A stretch of 64,000 bases of DNA from Paracamarosporium sp. OC-R06-R3 (taxonomy: Eukaryota > Ascomycota > Dothideomycetes > Pleosporales > Didymosphaeriaceae), in contig JACVRA010000420.1 in NCBI GenBank assembly GCA_019828545.1, positions 1 to 64,000 on the forward strand, in the 5' to 3' direction. The stretch's first letter is position 1. Each line of letters opens with the position of its first letter. Positions 10,876-23,834 of the stretch are shown here, in pieces. The notes beneath the pieces were generated by a model, which searched no databases, was not told the DNA's origin, and worked only from the letters and a program-made list of their open reading frames with translations. Both the position numbers and the translations under genes were made by a program.

Positions 10876-13800
10876 ATGGATCCACCAGTACCAATAGCCG
10901 TTATTGGCATAGGCTGTCGTTTCTCTGGCGAGGCAGACTCGCCCGAGAACTTTTGGAAGCTTCTTGCTTCAGGGAAAAGTACTTGGTCCGCTATACCAGC
11001 TGAAAGATGGAACGCTTCAGCTTTTTACCATAAAGATCCTGATCAACAGGGCACACATAATACTCGAGGAGGATATTTTGTGAACCATGATGTTGCGGCA
11101 TTTGATGCCGCGTTCTGGGGAATTCCGCCGGCTGAGTGTAAGGCTATGGATCCCCAGCACCGTCTGCAGCTGGAGATGGCGTACGAGGCGCTAGAAAATG
11201 CTGGTATCACCCGAGAAGAAGTTGAGGGGTCCGACACAGCGGTCTACATTGCTACTTTCAGTGAAGACTACAAGGTCATCCAACAAAAGGATGTAAACGA
11301 TGTTCCACGATACAATGCTATCGGCATTGGGAATGCCACCTTATCTAACAGAATATCCTACCAATTAGACTTGAAGGGACCTTCCATGACCATAGGTTAG
11401 CAGACAACGCTGTTTGGTGGAACTCAGCTGATATTTGCATTTAGATGCTGGGTGCGCTGGTAGCTTGGTGGCAGTGCATCAGGCATGTCAAAGTCTCAAA
11501 CTGGGTGAATGCCATCTAGCATTAGCTGGGGGTGTGAGCCTACTCTTGAATCCCGATCAGACAGCTACGATGAGCCTTATGCGGCAAGTTTATTATACAG
11601 CCGTTGTCGACCACTGCTGATTGTAGACAGGTGTTTCAGCGAAGACGGTAGATGTTACTCATTTGATGACCGGGGATATGGCTACGGCAGAGGCGAAGGC
11701 TCAGCAATAGTAGTACTTAAGCGTTTGGATGATGCTATTAGAGATAGAGACCCCATAAGAGCAGTCATTCGTAATACTGGCGTCAACCAAGATGGAAAGA
11801 CAAACGGTATTATGGTTCCAAACAGCGATGCTCAAAGAGATTTGATAAAGTCAGTCTATATGGAAGCGCGACTGGATCCTAACGATACTCCTGTTGTGGA
11901 AGCACATGGCACTGGAACTAAGGTCGGAGATCCGATCGAAGTATCAGCAATACAGCGAGCTCTTCGGAAGCCAGGAGCTACAAACCCACCTCTTTATATT
12001 GGCTCTGTAAAGCCCAACATTGGTCATTTGGAAGCTGCGAGTGGTGTTGCCGGGCTAATCAAAGCAATCCTTATGCTTGAGCATGAGAAAATCCCTGCAA
12101 CTATCAACGTTGAGTCACTTAAGCCAAACCTTCGGTTGGCTGAGTTCAATATGATCATACCAAGCAAATTGGTAGACTGGCCGGTCAATGCTGCTCGTCG
12201 TCTTTCTCTCAGCAACTATGGTTACGGAGGAACCAATGCACACCTTATTCTTGAGGCTGCTTCGGAAATGCTTCCCAATAAACCAAATGGTGTCAACGGG
12301 CTTCTAAACAGAGTCAATGGTCTGTCAAACAGTATCGATAGTAATAGCACTACTCGAACGTCTAGAAACCCTCTAGTTGTGGCCCTATCTGCTGGGTCTA
12401 CAGTTGCTTTGTCGAAGATCGTACGAGATATAGCAAGATGGGCGTCGGCTCGATCCACATCCGAAAGCTTGCTAGAAGACTTGGCGTACACTCTTACAAT
12501 GCGTCGCTCGCCCATGCGATACCGCATTGCCTTTCCGGTGCGGTCTCTTCGCGATGTCGTATCCAATCTACAAGGAGGACCATCTTCGAATATCCAATCT
12601 GCTCTACATCCCAGTGTTATCTTTGTTTTCACTGGCCAGGGGGCTCAATGGTATGCTATGGGACGAGAGCTTATGTATATCGAGTCGCCATTCCGCAAGA
12701 GCCTTCTCCAATCGGACAGCCTACTCAGAAACATGGGCACAAGTTGGTCTCTAATCGAAGAACTTGGAAAAGACAATACTACCAGCAGAGTCGACGAAAG
12801 TGAACTGGCACAGTCTGCAACCTGCGCCATCCAAATCGCGCTTGTCGATCTGCTAGAAGAGATAGGGATCAAGCCTCATATAGTGGTCGGTCACTCGAGT
12901 GGTGAGATAGCAGCAGCATATGCTGCCAGAGTGGTGGATCAAGCATCTGCTTTGAATATTGCTCGGAGTCGTGGGACTTGCACTCAAGATCAAGTTAGGA
13001 AGGGTGCTATGCTAGCAGTGGCTTTGGGAGAAGAGCGGGCTACAACATATCTAAGCAGAACCAAAAGTGGAAAAGCCATTGTCGCGTGCGTCAACAGTCC
13101 ATCCAGTACTACTATCTCCGGGGACAGCGATGCCATTGCCGAGATGGAGATTGCAATGAAGTCCGATGGTGTATATGCACGCAAGCTCATGGTCGATAGA
13201 GCTTATCATTCACATCATATGCAAGAAGCCGGAGAAAAATACCTAGACAAAATCAAGCACTTAAAGCTCCAAGAACCATCGCCAGACATTAAATTTGTCT
13301 CATCGGTGACAGGGCAGATAAGATCGACAACCTTCACCCCTCAGTATTGGGTTGATAACCTACTATCGAAAGTAGAATTTTCTAACGCGATTCACCGGTC
13401 ATTAGAAATCAGCACGTCACGAGAGCTCAAATCAGTTCCTCAACTTATTGTAGAGATAGGACCCCACAATGCGCTTGCAGGGCCTATCCGCCAGATCTTG
13501 GCGAGCAGAGATACCGAAGACAACGTCCGCCAGAATTGTACATTGAAACGAGGGGAAAGTTCGATCGATACTCTTTCCAGTCTTGCTGCGGATTTATTTG
13601 CCCATGGTTGTGCTGTCAAGCTCGGCCTCTTTAATTCCATTATGCTCAAAGGGCATCGGCATCCCAAAGTTCTCAGTTCACTACCACCGTACGCCTGGAA
13701 CCACTCGAGTAGGTACTGGCATGAGTCGAAGCTTAGCAAAGAACACCGTTTCCGCAAGCACCCCTATCACGACCTGCTCGGTGTGCAAATCCCAGGTCGG

Positions 13801-16800
13801 AGCTCCCCGAGACCAGTGTGGCGGCATATCCTCAACACGAAGAGATTGCCGTGGCTACAAGAACACACGGTCAATGGTGAAATCGTTTTCCCTGCGGCAG
13901 GATACATATCAATGGTCTTGGAAGCCTTGCGACAGGTCACGCAGAGTCCAGAGAAGCCTGAGAAAGTATTCCAGTACGAACTTAAAGATGTGAAATTCAT
14001 CACCCCATTGGCGGTACCAGAGTCTGGAGTGTCAGTGGAGATTCAACTTCAACTCATACCAACAGAGGGCTCATCTTGGGATGATTTTGTAGTGTATGGT
14101 ACAGAAGAGGACGGCGTTTCCATCGAGTATTGTCGAGGCTCAGCGATGGCCTCTCTCGAATCGGACGCCGACGAAGTTGAATGTTATCGAGAATCGTCAC
14201 TCACCTGCGATGGCTATCTGCAATTGTTAGAGCGTGTAAGAGCCCTACCATCAGTGCCACTTGACATTCCTGGCTTCTACGAGGTTGTGCGAGCGAAAGG
14301 AAACTCGTACGGCCCGCATTTCACATGCGTGAAGGAAATCCTCGTAAAGGGAAAAGAAGCCCTAAGTACATTCGAAATCCCGGAAATCTCGGAATGTATG
14401 CCTGAAGGTATGATGCAACCTCATGTGATACATCCAGCCGTGTTGGATGGCTTTTTGCACCCTGTCCTCGCATTGTCGGAGCAAAAGCAAATCGATGGGT
14501 CGGTGGTCACTGCATCCGTTCAGAACATCGTCGTCTCGCCTCTCGTGAAAAATACTGCTGGCACGCAACTCATCTCCTGTACCAAACTCGCAGATCAGTG
14601 GAACCAGGGCTGTACTGCCGACATAGACGCCTTCCAGACCAGTGCTTCTGGCCACCCGCAGCCTATCGTGCATGTCCACGGTCTTCGAGTACAAGAGATC
14701 GGACGCGCAAGCGTATCGCAAAAGCCCCCCCAAAGGAACCTCTTCTATGCACAGAATTGGGGTCTGGATGCTGATTATGTAACTCGGCAGGACATTGACC
14801 CCTACGAAGCAGACACGGATATCATCTCCGCAGAACAGGCGGCCAAGTTGCTTGTCTTGAATCAGATTACTTCTATCTTTATTGATTCAAATATTAGGGA
14901 ATTAGAGCAGAATAGTCAACTTAAAATACACAGCCGCTACGAACGCTTAGTGGATTGGATGCGGAGATTCCAAGCCTCACAAGAGTCCAAGGACCTGGCC
15001 ACGTCGATATCGCAAGATTCCAGTAAAGATGAAGTTCTGAATAAATCGAGTACTCTCGGAGTTGAAGGCGAAATTCTCGCCCGAATCGGAAGGAACATGG
15101 TTTCGATCGTCACTGGCGAGGTAGAACCATTGAGCTTGTTCACAGAAGAGGGCCTGTTCTGGCGCTTATATGCAGATGATGCATCTGTAAGATGTTATGG
15201 CTATGCCATTGAATACCTCCATCGGCTTGTATTCAAGAACCCGAACATGGCTGTGTTGGAACTCGGCGCCGGGACTGGTGGAGCTACGGAACCTATATTG
15301 CAATCTTTTGCAGCGGACACGTTTCCATTCGACTCATATGACTTCACGGATGTTTCCGGTTCCTTTTTTGAAAGATCTAGAGAGCGCCTTAAGAAATGGG
15401 AACACAACCTGCGATTTCGCAAACTTGATCTTCAGAATGATCCCATCAGCCAGGGCTTTCAAGAGGGCTCCTACGATTTGATCATCGCTTCTAACGTTCT
15501 ACATGTCGCACATTCGATTGATAAGGCGTTGTCTCAAATTCGGAGGTTGCTCAGACCGGGAGGCAGGGTTCTGATGATTGAGTTTACAGTCACAGTGCCC
15601 TACATAAACTTTGCCATAGGTGTCTTGCCTGGATGGTGGGGTGCACAAGACGGTCGAGTTAACGGTCCACTAATATCAGAGGAGGAATGGAACTCAAAAC
15701 TTGAGCGAAATGGTCTGGGAGGCATCTCTGTTGTGGGTAAAGACTTTGAGGGGCCTGCACACCGTGCCTCAATGATCGTATCGAAGCCGATTCCGGTCAA
15801 CAATACTCCAAACAGCAACCTCGCACCGTTAGAGATTCTATTACCTCCCTGCTGGGAGACCACACAGCCTGCAATGGTACAAGACTTAGTAGTCGAGATG
15901 GAAAATTCAGGCCGCCATGTCACTACAGCATCCCTATGGAATATAAACACTTCGCCCGAGAAGATTTATATGGTTCTAGATAATGGAGAGGTGCCCATTC
16001 TTGGAGGAAGTGATTCCGAGCTGTTCAAATCAGTCACACACCTTGCCACAAGTCCCATATCTCTACTCTGGGTAAGCGTCCAGGACGAAAGCTCGGCGGC
16101 CAACAATCCAAAAAAATCGTTGATTCTAGGTTTCCTACGCGGTGCTCGAACCGAAAACAGGTCCTTGCGAGCTGTCTCTCTGAATGTTCAAGACATAATC
16201 TCTGACCGACAGTCACGTGAACATTTCGCCCAAGTGGTCTCTAGAATTGTGAATACCATACGTCTCCCAGACGAGGAACAACCAACTATTGAATTCGATT
16301 GCATTCTAAAAGAAGGCCAGATCCATATCGAACGCGTCCTACCTGATAAGCAGCTCCGCGACGGGGTCGCTAAAGCCTTAGGATCGCCTGCCCCTGAGCG
16401 CCAGAACTTCCATCAGACTGATAGACCACTCAGATTATCCCTAAAGAATGCGCGTTTTATAGACAAGATCAGGTTTGAAGTGGATAAGTCCATCCAGGGC
16501 TCACTTACGCCAGGGTACGTAGAGATCCGCGTACAAGCCTTTGGTGTCAACTTCAAGGATTTTTTGATAGCCAGCGGTCACACCAAGAACAAGATGAATA
16601 TGACTGGAGAATTTGCTGGTGTCGTCATAGACGTAGGCGCAAATCTGCAGGGAACATACAAGATTGGTGATCGCGTATGCGGTTTCGGGGCGACTCCCTA
16701 CGCAAGTCGGATTCGTATGCGGGGGAATGCTATTGCCAAACTTCCCTCCCACATATCGACATTTGCCGGAGCAGCAATTCCACTTGTTTTTGCGACAGCG

Positions 16801-19800
16801 TATCACTCGCTTATTGATGTTGCACGCCTTGAGAAGGGACAGAAAGTCTTGATTCACTCTGCTGCAGGCGGCATTGGTCAAGCAGCCATCACAATCGCGC
16901 ACCATATCGGCGCAGAAGTCTTTGCGACAGTGAGCAATGCGTCAAAAAAGAGTTTCCTGGCGAAGGAGTTCGGGATACCCGAGGACCATATCTTTTCAAG
17001 CAAACTAAGGACTTTCAAGGAAGGCATCAACCGCTTGACAAACGGTGCAGGTGTCGATGTAGTCCTTAATTCCCTCGCAGGGCAGATTCTCCAAGATTCT
17101 TTGGCTTGTGTGTCGAGATTTGGCACATTCGTCGAGATTGGCAAAACAGATATTCACTCAGGATCACGTCTCTCCTTGGCACCCTTTGATTCAAGCATCA
17201 CGCTAGCATCAGTCGATCTCTCATTACTATCTGAACACAAACCGGCCAAGACAGGCCAATTGGTCCAGAAAGTCGTATCACTCGTCTCTGAAGGTCAATT
17301 GAGGCTACCAAGCTTTATAATCCGACCACTCGAAGATTTGAGATCAGTCTTCATATCTCTTCAAAGTCGAACCCACATGGGCAAATTCGTGCTCGACGCG
17401 GGTGAAAATGCCTTGGTGGAAGCGGCCCCGAATAAGCTCAAGGTCCCACTATCCGATAACGCAACCTATGTAATTGCAGGTGGAAGAAGTGGCCTTGGTT
17501 TCGAGCTAGGGAAAAGCTTAGCTAACCATGGTGCAAGACATCTAGTGTTCTTATCTCGCCGTGCTGTGACTCTAGAAGAAAAGGTCCAGGTTTCGGATAT
17601 ATTCCGGAGCATGCAAATCGATGTGCAGTTGCTAAGTTGCGACATCACTAGTGAAACCAGTCTTGAGGAAAATTTGTCGGAGTGTTTGAAGAACATGCCT
17701 CCTGTTCGAGGCTTAATCCAATCGACCTTGGGTATCCGCCACCGTATGGTACACACTATGGAATTAGACGACTTTTCATTCGGCATTCGTTCAAAGGTCG
17801 ATGGAACTGAGAACCTACTCAAGGTTCTTTGTAATCATCCCTTAGACTTCTGTTTGATGATGTCCTCACTCATTGGTGGGACGAGCGGCACTACTGGTCA
17901 ATCTAATTATGCCGCTTCAAACGCATATATGACAGACCTTGCTTCTTTCCAGAGCAAGAAAGGAACTCGCTTTATCGCAGTGTGTCCTGGTCTTGTCGAG
18001 GATATCGGTTACTTGGTGGATAATGACAGTGCAGTCACTTTTTCACAGCGACAGGGCTTCTTGAATATGAAAGGAGAGGACATTGTCGCAATGGTGGATT
18101 ATGCGCTAAGTGAAGAGGGAATTCGACGCCAGGCAAATGTACTCACATCGGGCTTTGACCGTCAGTCCTGGATTGACTGCAGTAGACAAGATGCCTTGGA
18201 CAACCCTTTGTTCTCCCATCTTCCCCTCAATAATGAAACCGCTGGGGTCAATGCCTCAGAGACGACAACTAGAAGCATCCACGATGTACTGGCCAATGCA
18301 GCCTCGAAAAGCGAGGCAGAGACTTTGATTGCTCAAGCAATCGCCAAGAAAGCGCAAACGCTTGTCGCAAGCGACAGTGACATTGATACATCCTCCAAGA
18401 TGGGGGATCTTGGTATTGATTCACTAACGGTAGTTGAGATCAAGAATTGGTTTGCAGAGACATTCCAGGTTCGAATTCAGACAAAAGAAATATACGCCAC
18501 ACCGAGCATCGCTCACTTGGCGGCCGTTGTAGCTACCCGCTCGCCCAAGTTGGTTTCGAAGATTTCTCATGGCCCTGTAAGTAGCTCTCCTTCGATTTAT
18601 CAATTCAAAATGTCGCCAAAGTTCTTTCACGTCAGTTGCTAATGCTATCAGGAAATCGAGAATGCTACAAAAGACTCTCCTTCAAACAGTGTAGCTCATC
18701 CAGAATCGACAGTTGAAGTGAACGACAAGCCAGACCTACCGAAACAACCTCTTCCAGATCTAGATTCAACTTTAGATCTTTGGCTTACAGCCGTCAGTGC
18801 TGTCTTGTCCGACGCGGAATACAAAGAAGCCACGAAGTTAGTCGCAGAGTTCCGTGTTCCAGGAGGCGCAGGACGCAAGCTCCAAGCCCGGCTGACTACA
18901 CTTGCGAACGATCCCACCATTGACAACTGGCAAGAGCAAATGTACAACAGGTTTTATTATCTAAGATTGCGGGACCCTCTGGTACCACGACACAATGTCG
19001 CCGGTACACACCTCAACACACATTCGCACTCGGCGGCGGAAATAGCAGCTATGCTGTCTTATGCATGCCATATATTCTGTCGCCAGCTTGAGGAGGGGAA
19101 CGTAGAGTACCAGATCGAGCGAAGCCAAAAACTTGAAAGAAGCCAGTACCAGCATCTTTTCAACGCAACAAGAGAACCTCGACAGGGCGAAGACGTACTG
19201 ATGAAGTACCCTGGTAACAACTATCTAGTTGCGTTCCGGCGTGGTCGTGCTTTCAAGATTGAGCTCGATGCTTCGCTTGGTGTCCTCAAGTCGCATTTCC
19301 AGAACATCATCGACTCGGCTTGCGAGCCCGAGTCATGGGTCGGTGTACTTACAACGGATGATCGTGATTCTTGGGCTGCAAACCGCGAACTACTGTGCGA
19401 CGTGAGTGACGAAAACGCCGAGTTGCTCCGTACCATTGAAGCGGCGGAATTTGTGGTATATCTCGATGATGCGAGGCCAGAGACAGGCCGTGAGCGAGCG
19501 AACCAATTTCTGTTGCACGGATTCAACAGATGGAGCGACAAGACGGTGCAGTTGGCGATTTGCGATAACGGATGGTCTGCAGCCATTGGAGAGCACTCTA
19601 TGATTGACGGGTACGCGATGAAAAGACTCCATATTTTGTTGCGCGAGGCTATCGAGCACCACACTGCAAGCGAACCGGTCCAGCAAACTCCCTTGCCCAA
19701 CTCATACGTTTTTGAGACCAATCCAGAGCTAGAGGGCAATATTCTTGCAGCACGTGCTGGGCTAGAGGAGCGTGCGTCTCTATACGGGTTCGTCGGTTTC

Positions 19801-20409
19801 GAGGTGCCAACAATATCCTTTGATCTTTTCCGCAATTACAAGATATCTCCAATGTCTGGCATGCAAATTATCATCCATTTAGCCAGCAAGAGCTACTTTG
19901 GTTTCAACCCTATCGGACACGAATCAGTTGGGTTGGCGCATTTCCGAAAAGGGCGTTTGGAACTCAGCCATACGTTGTGGCCTGCCGTCAAACAATTCTG
20001 CGACGCTGCATCAGACAAAGAAACGTCAAAGGAAGCACTTCGACGCATGTTTCTCGAAGCTGCCAAAGTCCATGCCAACAACCTGATGAGAAGCAGCCAA
20101 GGTTACGGCTTGGATCGCCACCTGCTCTGCTTGGAATGGAGCGTCGAAGACGGCGAAGACATACCTGAATTGTTCACGAGTGATATCTACAAACGCTCGA
20201 GGCCAAACATGCTTGTAACAGATTGCCTTGAAGCAGGTATCGTCGAAACCTTTTCGGTGCCGTTCCACCCCGAAGGTCTTTGGGTGCATTTTGAGTCGGA
20301 TGATAACGGAGTGAAATTCTCATGTATGGGAAAGCCAGAAAAGATAGAGGGGTTCGAGAAATATGTTAAGGAGAGTGCATTGCTTGTACGAGATATCTTG
20401 AAAGGGTAA
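10876..20409 (+). CDS. Highly reducing type I polyketide synthase with C-terminal carnitine-acyltransferase domain
   Basis: Join 10876-11395, 11445-11583, 11631-18576, 18652-20409 gives 3,120 residues. The start is ATG 10876 (MDPPVPIAVIGIGCRF); the frame is open upstream but has no other ATG. Domains in order, with visible key residues: KS (Cys177 in DAGCAGSL, then VEAHGTGT and NIGHLE), AT (GQGAQW; Ser642 in GHSSGE), DH (His965 in LQEHTVNG, and HPAVLDGF), C-methyltransferase (LELGAGTGG, about 1430), ER (HSAAGGIGQ, about 1966), KR (GGRSGLG; Tyr2313 in SNYAASN), ACP (Ser2484 in LGIDSL), and a carnitine O-acyltransferase-like domain (His2850 in GEHSMIDG). All catalytic residues I can check are present. 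It should make a fully or variably reduced, possibly C-methylated chain. In characterised relatives such as the Trichoderma virens enzyme Tv6-931, this last domain transfers the chain to an alcohol acceptor. The second intron is 47 bp and starts with GC. Product unknown. Confidence 0.93.
11584..11630 (+). other. GC-AG intron in the ketosynthase coding region
   Basis: The donor GCAAGT at 11584 and acceptor ACAG ending at 11630 are the only pair that joins ...TATMSLMR to CFSEDGRCYSFDD. That restores the exact spacing between the MS motif and the DGR-Y-FD motif seen in other HR-PKS ketosynthases. Without removal the frame meets a TGA at 11618-11620. No GT donor nearby gives an open frame. Length is 47 bp. 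Confidence 0.8.
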
Positions 20410-21016
20410 GCATGGTTGGAAATTGTAGTCAGTCGGATTGGGTAATATAGGGTATGCAAAAGTGTTTCAGACTGAGAGATAGTTTACGATTGTCGCAACA
20501 AAGAGCTTTGAAACCTAGGAACGGGTACTCTACGAGCAGTATTAGCACTAAAAGAATTCTGTTGTCCTTTTCTTCAGAGCAGTTCTTTCAAGTAGTATCC
20601 GGACTTGCACAGGTTGGAGAGCTATTTAGTCCGGACAAAGATAATAAAAGCACCGTATACGCGCAGTGCGACTAGAGGAATGTGAGTGGGTCTAAAGTCA
20701 CTAAATACAATAGTTGTTTGAGATCCATCACCTACGTGATGATGGCTGTGGGACTGTAGAGTATGTTTACTGATACGACTCCAGATGATGAAGGGAGAGT
20801 GTCTCACTTTGGCCATGCGGAGGTCTATAGTAATCAAACGTTGAGGTCCTAACCAGACTAGCGATATGCAAAAGAACTGAGACAAGCCTATGTAGGGTCA
20901 TACGGACGCGATGCGTTCAGCCAGAGAATGGGGTATGGGCGACGTCGCAACTGCCAGTTAATACTGATTAGTCAAGCATCCAAGACCACGTGCCCAGCCC
21001 GATAGAATCTGATATC
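20410..21016. other. Intergenic between convergent genes
   Basis: The PKS (plus) and the thioesterase gene (minus) converge here. This is 3' UTR-type sequence with no supported gene. Confidence 0.55.
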
Positions 21017-21640
21017 TTATATTCTTGATTTTTCGTTCCTCACCCTCCACTCCCTTTCAAACTCATCGTCCCAGGGGATTCTCATCGCTCTATGATGCTC
21101 CCGTGCCGGCACATTCACCTTATGGTGCTCTGCCGTACAATACACAACCTTTCCATCCAAACTCATCATAACCCCTTGAATCAGCGCCATCTGCTTGCCC
21201 ACCGAGACTACCTTCGCAGAAATCCGCACAGTGACGCCAATGGGCACAGCCTTAAGGTAGGAGATATTGAGGGACCGGGTCACACCGGCCATGAACTCCC
21301 AGTAGCCCGGGCGAGCTAGGGGACAGAGTGCAGCGGTCGTAGCCATGTCGAAAATTACTCCTGCCGCGCCGCCGTGCATCACGTCGTTCAGATTCGAGAA
21401 GTTAGGTGAGATGTGAAGTTCGAATACGGCCGAGCCGCCCGAGCCTACGCCGATGATCTTGAGGTTGTTCATCACCTCACTGTCAAAATCCTAAACCATT
21501 CAGAAACGGAATATTTCCGACACGTGTCAATTACTTACGACATGCTGCTCCGGTCGTTGAGCAGCTAGAAGCCGATAACGTTCGAAGAAAGCCTCGACGG
21601 CCCGCCTGGCCTTCTTTCCGTCTGCTTCGACATCCGTCAT
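21017..21640 (-). CDS. PaaI/ACOT13-type hotdog thioesterase
   Basis: Minus-strand join of 21539-21640 and 21017-21490 (48-bp intron) gives 191 residues. The chosen acceptor (TTTAG) adds DFDSEV before MNNLKIIG; another acceptor 15 bp further on would also keep the frame. The block LNDVMHGGAAGVIFDMATT is the hotdog active-site signature (HGG...D), followed by the usual strands SLNISYLKAVPIGVTV and CTAEHHKVN. Family members hydrolyse acyl-CoA thioesters. The gene ends about 600 bp from the PKS end, so it could act on the polyketide or clear wrong acyl groups. It may equally be an ordinary acyl-CoA thioesterase. No membrane or signal segment. Confidence 0.88.
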
Positions 21641-22349
21641 GGGCGGTTCTGAAATCAATTCACTCGGGCAATGTATGAGGATGACCGTCTGAGCTCAGAA
21701 CCAAGACAATCATCTCGCAACAACGTCACAGCCATGTCTCTGTGATGCAGCGCAGAAGTCGTCAGCGTCAGCACAGTGCCTCGGCTCGCGTGCCCCTCCA
21801 AACCACCACGTACCTACCCACCACCACCATCACCAACACGATCGGCAATAGAAACGACCGCGATCCGAAAGGAATCACCTTGTTTCGAAACAAGTATCCT
21901 GACACCCTCAGGCAACTCCGTTAGGGCCTCAGGTATGTTTCACAAGGCCTGCCCACGCTAGCTACGCGCCGTTTGCGGGCTGCGTGGGGCCGCTCAGGAG
22001 ACGTGCACCCCAGGTGTTTCATCGACGAATCGATTTTGCATGTAATATAATATCTTGCTCGGTTCCTCGTTCGCACGTCCGATACACCAGCCAAAAGCTT
22101 GCAAGCGAGCTGCGCAGGAGCGCCGTATTTGTATTATATTTGTATTCCGGTTTCGATTCCGTGCTGTTTATGGCTGCCGGGCAGCTCAGCTGAGCCTTCG
22201 TTTTCACTCTTCCAAATCAATATATGCGCGAGCTTCCGGGTGCATACGTGTTACTTCGTTTTACGAGCTGACCTTCCGCGAGTGTATATTGCGCTACCTG
22301 CTCGCTGCGATCTCTCCATTGAACTTTTCCCTGGGTCTAGTCATCAGAA
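21641..22349. promoter_or_regulatory. Divergent promoter: thioesterase and MFS transporter
   Basis: A 700-bp region between two genes transcribed away from each other. Open frames inside it look like chance frames with no protein similarity. No motif can be assigned. Confidence 0.5.
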
Positions 22350-23834
22350 ATGTCCTCCGCGCCGGTTCCTGCAACGCTGCGCAAGAAGGTGCTGCGCGTG
22401 CTCTTCATCTCGTTGCTCCTCGACCTAGTACGTCATTTGCAGCCATCACACCACCACAATTCACGACGGAAACTGACAGACACACGTTTTAGATATCCTT
22501 TACATTCATCCTTCCACTATTCCCTAAGCTACTCGAATTTTACCGCGACCATGAATCCGCGCAGAACCACACATCGCCGACCCTCCTCGCACGCGTCCTC
22601 GCCGGCCTGAATGCCTACAAGAACTCGTTCGCAAAACCCATCAATGACCGCTACGACATCGTCCTCCTCGGCGGCGCGCTCGGCTCGCTCTTCTCGTTCC
22701 TCCAGGCTATCGCATCGCCCATAATTGGCACGCTTTCCGACCGTTACGGGCGGCGCACTGCGCTGCTATGGTCCATGACGGGCAACGTGCTCAGCGTAGC
22801 GCTATGGGTGGCCGCAACCGATTTCCGCACATTTTTGGCAAGCAGAGTGGTCGGTGGATTGAGCGAGGGCAATGTCCAGTTGGCAATGGCGATTGCGACA
22901 GACATCAGCGATGAGAGCCAGCGCGGGGCAACCATGGCACTGGTGGGCGCATGCTTCAGCATTGCCTTTACCTTTGGACCTACACTAGGCGCATGGCTCT
23001 CGAGCATCCAGAGTGTGAAGGAAAACCCATTCGCCACGGCAGCGGGATTCTCGCTCTTCCTCATCGTCACCGAAACTATCTATCTGTACACCTCTCTCCC
23101 GGAGACGCTTCCCGCCGCGACGCCCGCACCCAGCGAGACAGACAAGAAGCAAGCGAACGGCAACGGCCACGCAAAGCAAGAAGAAACCCCCCGTGTCCGC
23201 ACAAATTCCCACACCCTCCTCAACGCCACACACTTCTCGTTCATCCTCTTCTTCTCCGGCATGGAATTCTCCCTCCCATTCATGACATACGACCTCTTCT
23301 CGTACGGCTCTAAAGACACGGGGCGACTCCTCGGATTCATCGGGCTCATTGCTTCCCTCCTACAGGGCTCCGTTGTGCGTCGTCTCCACCCGCTCAAAGT
23401 AGTAAAAATGGGCGTCGTAAGCTGCACAATCGCATTCTTCCTGCTCGGCCGCGTAGAGTCTCAGAAGATGTTGTACGCAGCTGCTGCGCTGTTGGCCGTC
23501 ACAAGCGCAACTGTGGTCACGGGTTTGAACAGTCTGAGCAGTTTCGAGGCGAGTGCTGGCGAGAGGGGCGGGAAATTGGGAAACCATAGAAGTTTCGGTA
23601 TGTCTACGCAAAGAGCGTTTGTTTCTTGCACTTCGATGCTAATCCCTAACAGGACAAATCGGCCGTTCTCTTGGCCCGCTCATCTTCTGCTCCCTGTACT
23701 GGTGGGCTGGACGCGAGACCGCATACGCAGCCGGTGCCGCGGGCATGATCGCGGTGTGCGGACTGGTATTCGGCGGGCTGAAAGTGCCGCCGGGGACGGA
23801 AACGGTGCGGAAGAGCAAGGCGAAAGCGACGTGA
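22350..23834 (+). CDS. MFS transporter (TetA/MFSD10-like)
   Basis: Join 22350-22427, 22493-23597, 23653-23834 gives 454 residues. The last exon continues as GQIGRSLGPLIFCSLYWWAG, a typical late MFS helix, so the apparent stop downstream in the unspliced frame at 23885 is not used. The MFS motif A is present as GTLSDRYGRRTALL. About twelve hydrophobic segments are seen, with a charged central loop (residues about 224-255, ATPAPSETDKKQANG region). The pattern resembles the tetracycline-resistance/MFSD10 branch rather than sugar carriers. A proton-driven exporter at the plasma or vacuolar membrane is the likely role. It closes the PKS block and could export its product, but similar genes also exist outside clusters. 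Confidence 0.87.

Noticed and set aside
11509..11630. ATG at 11509 as the start of the PKS
   Set aside because: It is in a different phase from the conserved ketosynthase blocks upstream, and the peptide before 11631 has no similarity; the true start is 10876 with two introns.
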